A stretch of DNA of 32,179 nt from IMG/VR virus record IMGVR_UViG_3300010354_016665, positions 1-32,179 of that record; one strand, given 5' to 3'. Positions 5,812 through 13,662 of the stretch are shown one piece after another; position 1 is the first letter of the stretch; every line of letters begins with the position of its first letter. The position numbers and the translations under genes were made by a program. The notes under the pieces are model-generated. The model saw nothing but the letters and a program-made list of their open reading frames with translations, was not told where the DNA came from and did no database searches. Source of the stretch: a virus.

Positions 5812-8800
5812 TGACAGCCTCCGACACCAGCCGCGTCCAGGCGTACAACGCCACCCGAGAGCGCCTCGACGCCAGGCGGACCGCCCGGGTGAAGTGCAAA
5901 CCACCCAATCGCCAGTGCGGTAACCGCTGCATCCCACCCAACTGGGACTGCCGCCTCAAGGGCGAAGGGGAAGATGGCCATCTGCGCGCTGTTGGCAAAG
6001 GCTCTGACCCTGTCTCAGGCCTGGCCAACATCGAGCGAGGGCTCGGACGTTTGCGCACCGCTGCGGTCAAGCTCAGCTTTTCCGAGCTTGAGGGTGGACG
6101 CAAAGCGATTGCGCGAGGTACTGCAAAGCTTTCACCGGGAGACCTGAAGAAGAAGGAAGAAGTCAAGAAAAATGTTGACTTTTTCTTAGGACGTGTACTT
6201 CTACCAGCAACAGCTGTAGTAGGTGCTACTCTAATGCACCGCGGACTTAAAAACTTCAAAGGTTATCGCGAAGGCGTAGGTCAACAAATTGACGATTCTG
6301 CACGCTCAGCCATTAACTTAGTTCGTACAAATATCCCTATTTACGGAGACCGTGTACGTCGCCGCCAACAAATCGGAGTCGAAGCTGTTGGTGCGATTAA
6401 CCGCTCCGTGGGCTCGATCGAGTCCAGAGGTGCCGCTTCCCTAGCCCGTGAACCAGGCACAAGACGTAGCCTGAGCGAAATGGTGCGCAGCCAGACCACC
6501 TCCAATGTGGAGGGGACTGCAGCTGATGTAGAAAGCCTACTTACAGATTCACTTCGTTCAGTAGATGGAGCTGTTAATAACCGCTCCAGGCCTAGTCGGC
6601 TGTCCTATGACGTATGGGAAAGCCGGTCTCTGACGACTTTCTGGAGTACCCCGAGAACGCCTCGTGTCTCTCCAGTCAGTATTGGCCAGAACGGCAGTGT
6701 CTTTTCGATTCACGCAACAAATGATCTTCTAGCTAAAAGCTTCGGCTTGCCAGCTCCCAACGGTGGGGACTTAAAGCAAGAAGGGGAGCTTGTTATTAGC
6801 CGCATGACTCAGCTATTCAAAGCTACAGGCGCCGGTATCAAAACAAGCATGCGTGAAGCAGGGCTTAATCCTAAAGACCCCGATGCTGTTAGGAACTATA
6901 TAGGCAAAGTCGGTGGCAGTAGCTTAGCTGACAATCAAGCTACGCGCATACTGGTAGACACTGTAACCCGTTCAGATTATGAAACTCAAGCCAAGAGTCT
7001 CTACAAGAAAACGGTCTCCAGTTACGACAGGCTTTTTCAGAGAGTAGCTGATGATTTACAGCAAGCTCCTTCAATCGACTTAGTAGTCAATCGTGGAAAT
7101 GAAAAAGAACAAGCACGCCTGCGGAAAATGCGGCAGAATACATTCTACAATGATGCCATCGAAGCACACAGTGTCTTTATCGGTCGTGCGATTGACCTAC
7201 CCGCCCCTGTATATGGCACCTACACAGGCACACTAGCAAAGCGCACCTACCATACTAGGTTTGTTGCTGGTTCCAAACGATTAGGCACCAATAACGACGT
7301 CAACATCACGTTGACACGCACCGAAGCCTTCAACGCCGGTGTAGAAATCGCCCGAGCCACGGGTGCTCCCGAGCCTGCAACCACTCAGGAAGCCCTGGAT
7401 CTGGTCGTTCGCACGTACGGGCGCGAACTCGGGCAGAACGTCCGAGGCAACGCCATCGGCAGCATCAGCCTGGTGCAGCAGGCCACACGTTCCCGAGGGC
7501 AGACCTCAACAGAGGCCACCTCCCAGGAGCGCCCGGCCCGGCGTCGTCAACGCAGCCGCGACGCCATCATTCGTGATCTGATCCGCGCCGGCTACTCCCC
7601 CGAGGGCGCCGCCACCGAGGCCGATCGGATCATTGCATCACGTCGCCGGGCTGACGCTTACCTCCTTGTTCGCGAGGACTTCACTCCCACCCGAGAACGC
7701 ACGGGGAAACCCTGTGGTAAGAGTTTCATCGGCAAGAACGAAAAGTGCAGTAAGCCCGGAGCCAAGGGCTACGTCGATCCAGCTCAAGGTCAGAACCCTA
7801 CAACAGACCTGCTCAACAATGCTGCCAAAGTCGCCACGATTGCTAGTGGCGTCGCTACCGTGGTAGGAGCTATTAAAAATAGAAAAAAGCTACGTGTAGC
7901 CGCCCGAAAGGGAGATATTAAACTAAGGAAAGCGCTGAAGAAAAACAATAGACAAGCTCACAAAGCTTATGTACGTGTACGTGTTCAACGGCGTGCTGTT
8001 GGAGCGGTAGTAAGACAGCGCACAGCTGAAGTAGTACCCGAACTCTCGAAAAGAGTAATCAAGCGCTTGTCAAGCCAAGAGGTAACAGATGGTATTAACA
8101 AGCTTCCTAAGCAGTATAGAGAGCGGGCCAGTCGTCTTGTAGGAGATGCTAAGCTCTCAGCCGCCCACATGGCTCTACGAGCTCGCGGGGCTGAGATAAC
8201 AGATGTGGATACTGTTAATAACTTTAGTAACTGGCGCACAAAAAACGGCGCTATTCTAAGCACGGGATCAGTAGGCGAGAGCTTAGTTATTTACAACACT
8301 ACTCCACAAGAATCATTAGGGGGTGCCCGCACTTATTCTACTCAATTCCGAATTGATGGAGAGTTTGACGCCAAGTCAACCGCGGCTGCTAGCAACGCTA
8401 AAGGTATAGCCTCTTTAGTTAAAAAGATGTTCAATAGCCAAGTAGAACAACTACCCGACAATTCAATTATTTATGCCATTCCTTACGCTAACGACAAAAA
8501 GGGAGGCAAGAGAAGCGCTATTTATAGGAGATACGGCTTTAGGCAAGCCCTTTCTTCTGATGAGCGTTTATTTGCCATGAAAACGAAAGGTAAGTTTACT
8601 AAAATGAAAGACAGCCATATCGATCAAATCGCAGACTTAATTCGTAATGATTCTACCAACTTAGATGACAGCACAACTACTACACACAGAACAACCCGCT
8701 TTGACTTTACACCTAAACAAGAAAGAACTGGTAAACCTTGCGGTAAGAGCTTTATTCCAAAAAATCAGAAATGTACTAAGGCTACAACTGCGCGCTACAC

Positions 8801-10385
8801 AGAACAACAAGAGACATCAAACTTAGCGAACGACAAGCTTAAAGTTGCAGCAGGAACTGCAGCTGTCGCGGGTGGTATCGCAGTTCTAGCTGCTATGGGT
8901 GTATCACGCTCTCGTGTTTCCGCTTATAGGAAAAATGTATCTAAGTCAGCGTTAGAAGCCGAAAAACTAGCTTTAGAGCTTGAAAGGAAGTTTAGAGAAG
9001 ATGCCGCAAAAAGATTAAAAAAGCGTCCTCAAGATGTAACTGGATTTGAAGCCTCAGTGTATAACTTTAAGGATAAAGGGCGAGATGGAGGTTTCGGGTC
9101 TATGGATAGTGACCCCGCATGGTTTGGTCAAACTAAGAGCTCCAAAGGCGCCGTTGTAATGTTATCCTATGCTGATGACAATAAATTTACAAACCGCGGA
9201 CAAGGTAGCTATATGATGGCTAAAGGCGGTGCTTTTCAGCAGATATGGGGCGATCGTGATATTATACCATATTCAAATAACATCTCTCAGCCTGTAGATA
9301 AAATACCAGATGATTTGCAAGTTAAGAAACGTGAGGCTTTCATAGACAAAGCTGAGAAACTAGGAGGCGCTACAGGTAAGAACGTCGCAAAAGCTGGAAT
9401 GACAATAAAAGACACATTTAAGCGCTTTAAGTTTCTAAGGGAAAATATAGAAAGAGGCTTTAACCCAGATGCTGTGCGTGCAGCTGCTTTTGTTGTAGCT
9501 CAGCGCCGCTTAACCGGAAAGTCTGTAGATATAATGAGCTACAGCAATGGAGGAAACGTAGCTACAGAGACCCTAGCTATCTTAAAAGAGATGGGCTACA
9601 GGGATGTTAAAGTTGTCAACGTAGCAGGGCCTACATTTGGTATGTTCTCCCATAGTGAAGATAATATGCGCACATGGGTTAGTGAAGGTGACGACTTCTA
9701 CAAGATTTCTAAAGGGCTTGCCTTCCAAGGTGGCAACACCCGCATACTCAAAAATCCAAACATTCCTCACGGACTCAGCGAGAAAATAGACCCCAATAAT
9801 AGGGAGTACGGAAAAGACTATAGAGCTAATGTGAAAGCCAAAAACAGTTACACATTAGACGAGCAACTTCAACGTGAAGCCTATAAGTTTTTAACTGTAG
9901 ACCGTAAACGCTCAGGTGAGCTTCTTGACGAGGTCATATTCTTTATCAGCGAGAAAAAGCCCATGAAGGGCGACCTAGCCAACCTCTTCGGCAACCAGAG
10001 CGGGGTAAAAATAGCTGAGTTTACTAAGCGTATGAATAACACCCGAGACCGCGAAGCTACAAAGTCTCAAATACGTGATGAGATAGAAGATCTCATGTTA
10101 GAGCGCTGGTACGGTGGCTACAACCCTAAGAACGTCAAAAACGCTCAGAGAAAGATACGCTCCGAGTTAGAGCAACAAATCAACCCCGCTCCCCGCACCA
10201 CACAGCGACGCCCTCAAAGTGCTAACCAAATAGCTACTGACTTGATGAAGCAGAACCCCGGTATGAGTCGCGCAGCTGCCCTCAAGGAAGCGCGCCGTCG
10301 CATGTTGGAGAGCAAGACTGATTCTGCCATCTACCTTGACGCTTACAACCTCACCCGAGCGCGGCTTCTCACCGCATGCGCCTAG
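5811..10385 (+). CDS. Giant modular cargo protein with Cys motifs, GNAT-like and lipase-like domains
   Basis: 1524 residues from ATG 5811, which overlaps the portal stop (TGATG); a GTG five codons earlier is less likely. Three modules each begin with the C-G-x-x-x-I-x5-C motif: C36-C47 (with extra C29 and C40), C635-C646 and C977-C988. A hydrophobic segment follows each (about 121-145, 665-690 and 1010-1035). Module 1 cargo is unrecognised. Module 2 ends in a GNAT-like fold with I-Y-R-R-Y-G-F at 904-910. Module 3 has a nucleophile-elbow-like S-Y-S-N-G-G (1243-1248) with Ser1245, then E-G-D-D (Asp1294/1295) and P-H-G-L (His1320), in the order of a lipase-type triad. A-Y-N-x-T-R-x-R-L occurs at both ends (11-19 and 1511-1519). 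Head-gene context suggests a virion or head-assembly role; enzyme calls are by motif only. Confidence 0.8.
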   Translation: MTASDTSRVQAYNATRERLDARRTARVKCKPPNRQCGNRCIPPNWDCRLKGEGEDGHLRAVGKGSDPVSGLANIERGLGRLRTAAVKLSFSELEGGRKAIARGTAKLSPGDLKKKEEVKKNVDFFLGRVLLPATAVVGATLMHRGLKNFKGYREGVGQQIDDSARSAINLVRTNIPIYGDRVRRRQQIGVEAVGAINRSVGSIESRGAASLAREPGTRRSLSEMVRSQTTSNVEGTAADVESLLTDSLRSVDGAVNNRSRPSRLSYDVWESRSLTTFWSTPRTPRVSPVSIGQNGSVFSIHATNDLLAKSFGLPAPNGGDLKQEGELVISRMTQLFKATGAGIKTSMREAGLNPKDPDAVRNYIGKVGGSSLADNQATRILVDTVTRSDYETQAKSLYKKTVSSYDRLFQRVADDLQQAPSIDLVVNRGNEKEQARLRKMRQNTFYNDAIEAHSVFIGRAIDLPAPVYGTYTGTLAKRTYHTRFVAGSKRLGTNNDVNITLTRTEAFNAGVEIARATGAPEPATTQEALDLVVRTYGRELGQNVRGNAIGSISLVQQATRSRGQTSTEATSQERPARRRQRSRDAIIRDLIRAGYSPEGAATEADRIIASRRRADAYLLVREDFTPTRERTGKPCGKSFIGKNEKCSKPGAKGYVDPAQGQNPTTDLLNNAAKVATIASGVATVVGAIKNRKKLRVAARKGDIKLRKALKKNNRQAHKAYVRVRVQRRAVGAVVRQRTAEVVPELSKRVIKRLSSQEVTDGINKLPKQYRERASRLVGDAKLSAAHMALRARGAEITDVDTVNNFSNWRTKNGAILSTGSVGESLVIYNTTPQESLGGARTYSTQFRIDGEFDAKSTAAASNAKGIASLVKKMFNSQVEQLPDNSIIYAIPYANDKKGGKRSAIYRRYGFRQALSSDERLFAMKTKGKFTKMKDSHIDQIADLIRNDSTNLDDSTTTTHRTTRFDFTPKQERTGKPCGKSFIPKNQKCTKATTARYTEQQETSNLANDKLKVAAGTAAVAGGIAVLAAMGVSRSRVSAYRKNVSKSALEAEKLALELERKFREDAAKRLKKRPQDVTGFEASVYNFKDKGRDGGFGSMDSDPAWFGQTKSSKGAVVMLSYADDNKFTNRGQGSYMMAKGGAFQQIWGDRDIIPYSNNISQPVDKIPDDLQVKKREAFIDKAEKLGGATGKNVAKAGMTIKDTFKRFKFLRENIERGFNPDAVRAAAFVVAQRRLTGKSVDIMSYSNGGNVATETLAILKEMGYRDVKVVNVAGPTFGMFSHSEDNMRTWVSEGDDFYKISKGLAFQGGNTRILKNPNIPHGLSEKIDPNNREYGKDYRANVKAKNSYTLDEQLQREAYKFLTVDRKRSGELLDEVIFFISEKKPMKGDLANLFGNQSGVKIAEFTKRMNNTRDREATKSQIRDEIEDLMLERWYGGYNPKNVKNAQRKIRSELEQQINPAPRTTQRRPQSANQIATDLMKQNPGMSRAAALKEARRRMLESKTDSAIYLDAYNLTRARLLTACA
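7678..7751 (+). repeat. Module-boundary motif, copy in GC-rich codons
   Basis: Encodes D-F-T-P-T-R-E-R-T-G-K-P-C-G-K-S-F-I then K-N-E-K-C-S-K. The same peptide pattern recurs at 8704-8777 with different synonymous codons, marking the start of modules 2 and 3 in the giant protein. Confidence 0.85.
8704..8777 (+). repeat. Module-boundary motif, copy in AT-rich codons
   Basis: Encodes D-F-T-P-K-Q-E-R-T-G-K-P-C-G-K-S-F-I then K-N-Q-K-C-T-K. It is nearly the same peptide as at 7678-7751, but written with A/T-ending codons, so the two copies differ much more in DNA than in protein. Confidence 0.85.
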
Positions 10386-11251
10386 TCGAGCGCTACAACC
10401 AGATCCTCCGCACCACCGAGGACGCTACCATTCAGCGCCTGGACGCCGTCCTCGACGCCAGCTTCAACCGCCTGTTGCGCCGCGTCCGCGTCCACATGCG
10501 CGCCGGCTACAGCGACCCAGCCCAGCGCAACCTGGCCATCCTCCAACTGCTGCGCCGGCTCATCCCGAGCACGGTCCGCCCTGAAGCTCTTGACGCCTAC
10601 GACCGTGCGCTGCGCACCCTGGTCACTGAAGCCCAAAGGCTGGGCCTCCTCTCCGCGGCCGGCACCACCGAGGATGCCATGCCCACCAGGCCCCGGGTGG
10701 ATGTGACGATCCCCCTCGACGCCACGCTCGCTGCACTCCAGCAGGCCAAGACCTTCCTGTGGAAACACGGACAGACCTTTGCCGAAACCACAGCAACGCT
10801 CATCGCCCAGGGCATCACCGAAGGCCGGCCCACCGCTGCCATGGTCACCGACGCCCGCCAACGCCTGGATGTCGTCAAAAGCCGCGCGGAAACGATCGTG
10901 CGTACCGAAAGCCTGCGTGCTTACAACACCGCCAGCGACCGTTACTACAGCGCTCAAGGCATCGACACCGTTCTCTATTACGCCACGGCGGACGACCGCT
11001 CCTGCACAATCTGCGCCCCCCGCGCCGGCCGTATCTACCGCAGGGGGACAGTTACTACACCACTACATCCTAATTGCCGCTGCTACTTAGCTCCTTGGAG
11101 TCAGAACATCGCAGAACTTGATCCCGACTACGCTGAAATGCCCCAGCGCCACCGCAAAGAAGTCGCCGCTACATCACGATTCCCTGACGCCTCCATCCTG
11201 AACAAACGCGGCGTGTTTGAGCAGATCACACCAACACCGCTCAGCGTATAA
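10376..11251 (+). CDS. Mu F-like head morphogenesis protein
   Basis: 291 residues. This family (Phage_Mu_F, SPP1 gp7-like) is a minor head protein usually encoded right after the portal; it binds portal and enters or lines the head. The family signature is the C-terminal metal-binding-like segment: T-A-D-D-R-S-C-T-I-C-A-P-R-A-G, then P-L-H-P-N-C-R-C-Y (about 202-237). The preceding R-T-E-S-L-R-A-Y-N is also typical. The N-terminal half is helical and basic. The start overlaps the end of the giant cargo gene by 10 bases. No ADP-ribosyltransferase or other toxin domain is attached, unlike some MuF proteins. Here it is split from the portal gene by a 4.6-kb cargo gene, which is unusual. Confidence 0.9.
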   Translation: MRLVERYNQILRTTEDATIQRLDAVLDASFNRLLRRVRVHMRAGYSDPAQRNLAILQLLRRLIPSTVRPEALDAYDRALRTLVTEAQRLGLLSAAGTTEDAMPTRPRVDVTIPLDATLAALQQAKTFLWKHGQTFAETTATLIAQGITEGRPTAAMVTDARQRLDVVKSRAETIVRTESLRAYNTASDRYYSAQGIDTVLYYATADDRSCTICAPRAGRIYRRGTVTTPLHPNCRCYLAPWSQNIAELDPDYAEMPQRHRKEVAATSRFPDASILNKRGVFEQITPTPLSV

Positions 11252-11289
11252 GCCAACAGCGCATCAGCCTTACGCTGCATCTAGCCCCC

Positions 11290-11306
11290 GAGACCGTGCC
11301 GGTCTC
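11290..11306 (+). promoter_or_regulatory. Hairpin before the second cargo gene
   Basis: GAGACCG-TGC-CGGTCTC is a perfect 7-bp stem with a 3-base loop, 10 bases before ATG 11317. It is followed by a pyrimidine stretch without a T-run. It also covers the GTG at 11296, making that codon an unlikely start. It may modulate read-through or translation. Confidence 0.5.
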
Positions 11307-11316
11307 CTCTCTTCCG

Positions 11317-12144
11317 ATGCGCACCCCAACCAAAAAGCGCCCTCCTTTGGAAATGGAGCCCGGCGAAGGCAAGGCCCACGAGATGAAGGAGACCCCGGAA
11401 GAGGAAGTCCGTGAGGGCACCGAATCAGAAGAAGGCGAGGAATACCCCAAGAAGAGCCGCAAGCGCTCCGCCAAAGGTGCCAAGAGCACCAAGGCCCCCA
11501 TGGACGCCGAGTGCGGCTGCGGCGCCAAGGGGCGCAAGGGCAAGTGCGACGGCAGCTGCGGCAAAGCCATGAAGGACGGTGGCAACTACCCCATGAAGGG
11601 CCGCAGCGACGCCCTCACCGCCCCCGAATACCTGGCCGCCTGCGACCTCGGCATCCAGGGCCGCAGTCGCTCCTACATCCGAGCACGATTGGACGCTGCA
11701 GAACGCCTGGACCTGAAGTGTGGCAAAGGTGCAATTTCAAAGGGTGAAAAATGCCGGAAGGGTCCAGCAACGAAAGCCCAGGGCCCCAATGTAGGTGTTC
11801 AGATTGGTCAAGCTGCTAAGGGCGTAGGCCTAGGTGTACTTGAAGCCGGCAAGTGGGTCTCTGGCTACAACATTGGAAAAACAATCGCCACACGTGTAAC
11901 TGGCGGTAAAAATGAAAAAGCCTCTGGCGGAGCAAAAGCTGCAGCCGTCCTTGGATCTACTTTATTGCTAGCTGGAGCTGGCGGCCTTGGTGCAGCCCGT
12001 CGCGTTGGAGCTTTCGGTTCCACAGATCTTCAGCAACACGAGAAAAACCAAAAGAAAGAAAAGAAGTGGCGCCGTAGCGTCGGCTATAAAGATAGTGTCT
12101 ATGCCCCCGGCTTCTCCGTAGACTACGACCAACTGGCCCTCTGA
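11317..12144 (+). CDS. Cys-tag cargo protein with acidic/basic head region
   Basis: 275 residues from ATG 11317, chosen over GTG 11296, which lies in a hairpin. Residues 1-60 are charged and disordered-looking, first acidic (E-E-E-V-R-E-G-T-E-S-E-E-G-E-E) and then Lys/Arg-rich. A cysteine cluster follows (C66, C68, C77, C81). Residues 135-146 are the island's signature motif, C-G-K-G-A-I-S-K-G-E-K-C. Two Gly/Ala-rich hydrophobic stretches lie at about 165-186 and 208-230. The protein ends with the shared tag K-D-S-V-Y-A-P-G-F-S-V-D-Y-D. No enzyme domain is visible. The stop is two bases before the next ATG (TGACCATG). Most likely a structural or membrane-active member of the same family; function unknown. 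Confidence 0.75.
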   Translation: MRTPTKKRPPLEMEPGEGKAHEMKETPEEEVREGTESEEGEEYPKKSRKRSAKGAKSTKAPMDAECGCGAKGRKGKCDGSCGKAMKDGGNYPMKGRSDALTAPEYLAACDLGIQGRSRSYIRARLDAAERLDLKCGKGAISKGEKCRKGPATKAQGPNVGVQIGQAAKGVGLGVLEAGKWVSGYNIGKTIATRVTGGKNEKASGGAKAAAVLGSTLLLAGAGGLGAARRVGAFGSTDLQQHEKNQKKEKKWRRSVGYKDSVYAPGFSVDYDQLAL

Positions 12145-12146
12145 CC

Positions 12147-12222
12147 ATGCTTACCCCCAGCACTCTTCGCCTCGACCTCAAGTGTGGCAAAGGCGCAATT
12201 TCCAAAGGTGAGAAATGCACTA
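12147..12222 (+). repeat. Front-tag DNA repeat, copy 1
   Basis: The first 76 bases of this gene match the starts of the genes at 12710 and 13585 closely. CACTCTTCGCCTCGACCTCA starts at 12161 here, at 12724 in copy 2 and at 13602 in copy 3, identical in all three. Confidence 0.9.
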
Positions 12223-12707
12223 AAGGCGCAACCCAAGCTGTAGAAAAACACGCAAAGAGTAACAGAGCTCCCGGATTGCGTGCTGGGCAGGTCTATCGCG
12301 GTATGACCTGGGGTGAGCAGTTTAATTACCTGGCACGTACGAAGGCTCCAGGCAGGAAAGGTGTATTAAATGCGCGTGAACCAGTAGAAGGTTTTATTCG
12401 ACAAAACAGTAAAGCTTACGCTGGATGGGGAGCCACTGGAGGTGCTGTAGCAGGGACAGCTCTTGGGGGTTTAGGTATCGGAACCGCGGTGGGAGCAGGG
12501 ATTGGTGCAGGCGCTGGTGCAGTCGCAGGAGCGGGTCTTGGAGTGTTGGAAGCCGCAAGCGCAACCACATTTGGCTACAAATATGCAACACCTGACCGTA
12601 TTAAATCACGCAAAAAAGGAAAGACTTACTATCAATCTGGAGTTATACAACGCGACTCTATCTACGCCAAAGGTTTCAAAGTCGATCTCGCTCAGCTCTC
12701 CCTCTGA
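12147..12707 (+). CDS. Cys-tag protein with glycine-zipper membrane segment
   Basis: 186 residues. The front tag R-L-D-L-K-C-G-K-G-A-I-S-K-G-E-K-C is at residues 8-24 (C13-C24). A basic middle follows, then a long Gly/Ala segment at about 93-135 with many G-x3-G spacings (A-G-T-A-L-G-G-L-G-I-G-T-A-V-G-A-G-I-G), the look of a glycine-zipper transmembrane hairpin. The end is the shared tag R-D-S-I-Y-A-K-G-F-K-V-D. Glycine zippers drive tight helix packing in membranes and occur in pore-forming and ejection proteins; whether this one forms a pore is inference. The gene is two bases from each neighbour's coding region (TGACCATG at both junctions), so it belongs to one transcript with them. Confidence 0.8.
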   Translation: MLTPSTLRLDLKCGKGAISKGEKCTKGATQAVEKHAKSNRAPGLRAGQVYRGMTWGEQFNYLARTKAPGRKGVLNAREPVEGFIRQNSKAYAGWGATGGAVAGTALGGLGIGTAVGAGIGAGAGAVAGAGLGVLEAASATTFGYKYATPDRIKSRKKGKTYYQSGVIQRDSIYAKGFKVDLAQLSL

Positions 12708-12709
12708 CC

Positions 12710-12785
12710 ATGCTTTCCCCCGGCACTCTTCGCCTCGACCTCAAGTGCGGCAAAGGCTCCATCTCTCCCGGTGAGAAATGCACTA
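12710..12785 (+). repeat. Front-tag DNA repeat, copy 2
   Basis: Near-identical to 12147-12222 and the start of 13585. Preceded by the same TGACCATG junction as copy 1. Confidence 0.9.
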
Positions 12786-13588
12786 AAGGGCTTGCTACGA
12801 AAAAAACTAGCAACAAGAAGATTAAACAAGCTACATTTGCAGAAAAGGGGCTGGTAACTCTTGGAACAGCAGCTGCTGTAGGCGGATTAGTCTTAGCACG
12901 CAGCAAAAGAAACAACCCTAAATCGATTCAACGAGAAAGGGGGGCAAATGCTGTAGCCATCGCAGGCGGTGGACTCGGCTTAATTGGAGTAGGTCTCGGT
13001 ATTTACGGTGAACGAACAAAGAATCAGGGAGCACGCGACCTCGGGGCAGGCATAGCTCTTGCCGGTGGAATGTTTGCTTCGGCCGGCCGCGGTAGTGCTA
13101 AGGCCGAACAAGCACATAGACGCAGGATGCAAGAGTTTGAAAATATGAACTTTGAATCTCCAAATTGGACACCGCCAAATAGTGAAGGCTTTAATTCTCG
13201 CTACAGTAGAAGCTCCAACAGGCAGACTAGCACCGGAACAGACCCGAATCAGTGGTCACGCGAACAACAAAACGCCTACAAAAAACGACGCTGGCAAGAA
13301 TGGGCTAATGCTCAGCGCAGTTCAAACACTAATCAGTCTACTAGAGGCTCTAATAAAGCCGTACCCAACCCTTATCAGAGCTTAGGTATTCCCGAAACAG
13401 CTTCAGACAGAGACATAAAGAAAAAGTGGCTGGAGTTAATGCGTGCTAATCATCCTGATACTGGTGGCGACCCCGAGCGCGCAAAGATCTACAACGCCGC
13501 CTACCAAGAGATCCTTCGTCGCCGAGGCCGGCGCGACTCCATCTGGGCCAAAGGCTTTGAGGTTGACTGGGAAGCTATAGCACTATGA
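12710..13588 (+). CDS. Cys-tag protein with C-terminal DnaJ J-domain
   Basis: 292 residues. The front tag has C13-C24 (C-G-K-G-S-I-S-P-G-E-K-C). Hydrophobic Gly/Ala stretches lie near 46-63, 79-99 and 108-123. A Ser/Asn/Gln/Arg-rich linker follows. Residues about 220-270 are a J-domain, with N-P-Y-Q-S-L-G-I, K-K-K-W-L-E-L-M-R-A-N-H-P-D-T-G-G and the diagnostic His-Pro-Asp at 248-250. J-domains stimulate the ATPase of DnaK/Hsp70; here it would sit on the far side of membrane segments, so recruitment of host DnaK to a membrane or to the capsid is plausible inference. It ends in the shared tag R-D-S-I-W-A-K-G-F-E-V-D. It overlaps the next gene by four bases (ATGA). Confidence 0.88.
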   Translation: MLSPGTLRLDLKCGKGSISPGEKCTKGLATKKTSNKKIKQATFAEKGLVTLGTAAAVGGLVLARSKRNNPKSIQRERGANAVAIAGGGLGLIGVGLGIYGERTKNQGARDLGAGIALAGGMFASAGRGSAKAEQAHRRRMQEFENMNFESPNWTPPNSEGFNSRYSRSSNRQTSTGTDPNQWSREQQNAYKKRRWQEWANAQRSSNTNQSTRGSNKAVPNPYQSLGIPETASDRDIKKKWLELMRANHPDTGGDPERAKIYNAAYQEILRRRGRRDSIWAKGFEVDWEAIAL

Positions 13589-13662
13589 GTATTAACCCCA
13601 GCACTCTTCGCCTCGACCTCAAGTGCGGCAAGGGCGCCATCTCCCCTGGTGAGAAGTGCCAT
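13585..13662 (+). repeat. Front-tag DNA repeat, copy 3
   Basis: Start of the kinase gene, matching copies at 12147 and 12710. A more diverged copy inside the same gene (14470-14530) encodes S-R-L-D-L-K-C-G-K-G-S-I-S-P-G-E-K-C, and another at 11706-11760 encodes the motif in the gene at 11317. Confidence 0.9.

Noticed and set aside
11296-11316. GTG 11296 as start of the second cargo gene
   Set aside because: It lies within a perfect 7-bp hairpin; ATG 11317 is the simpler start.
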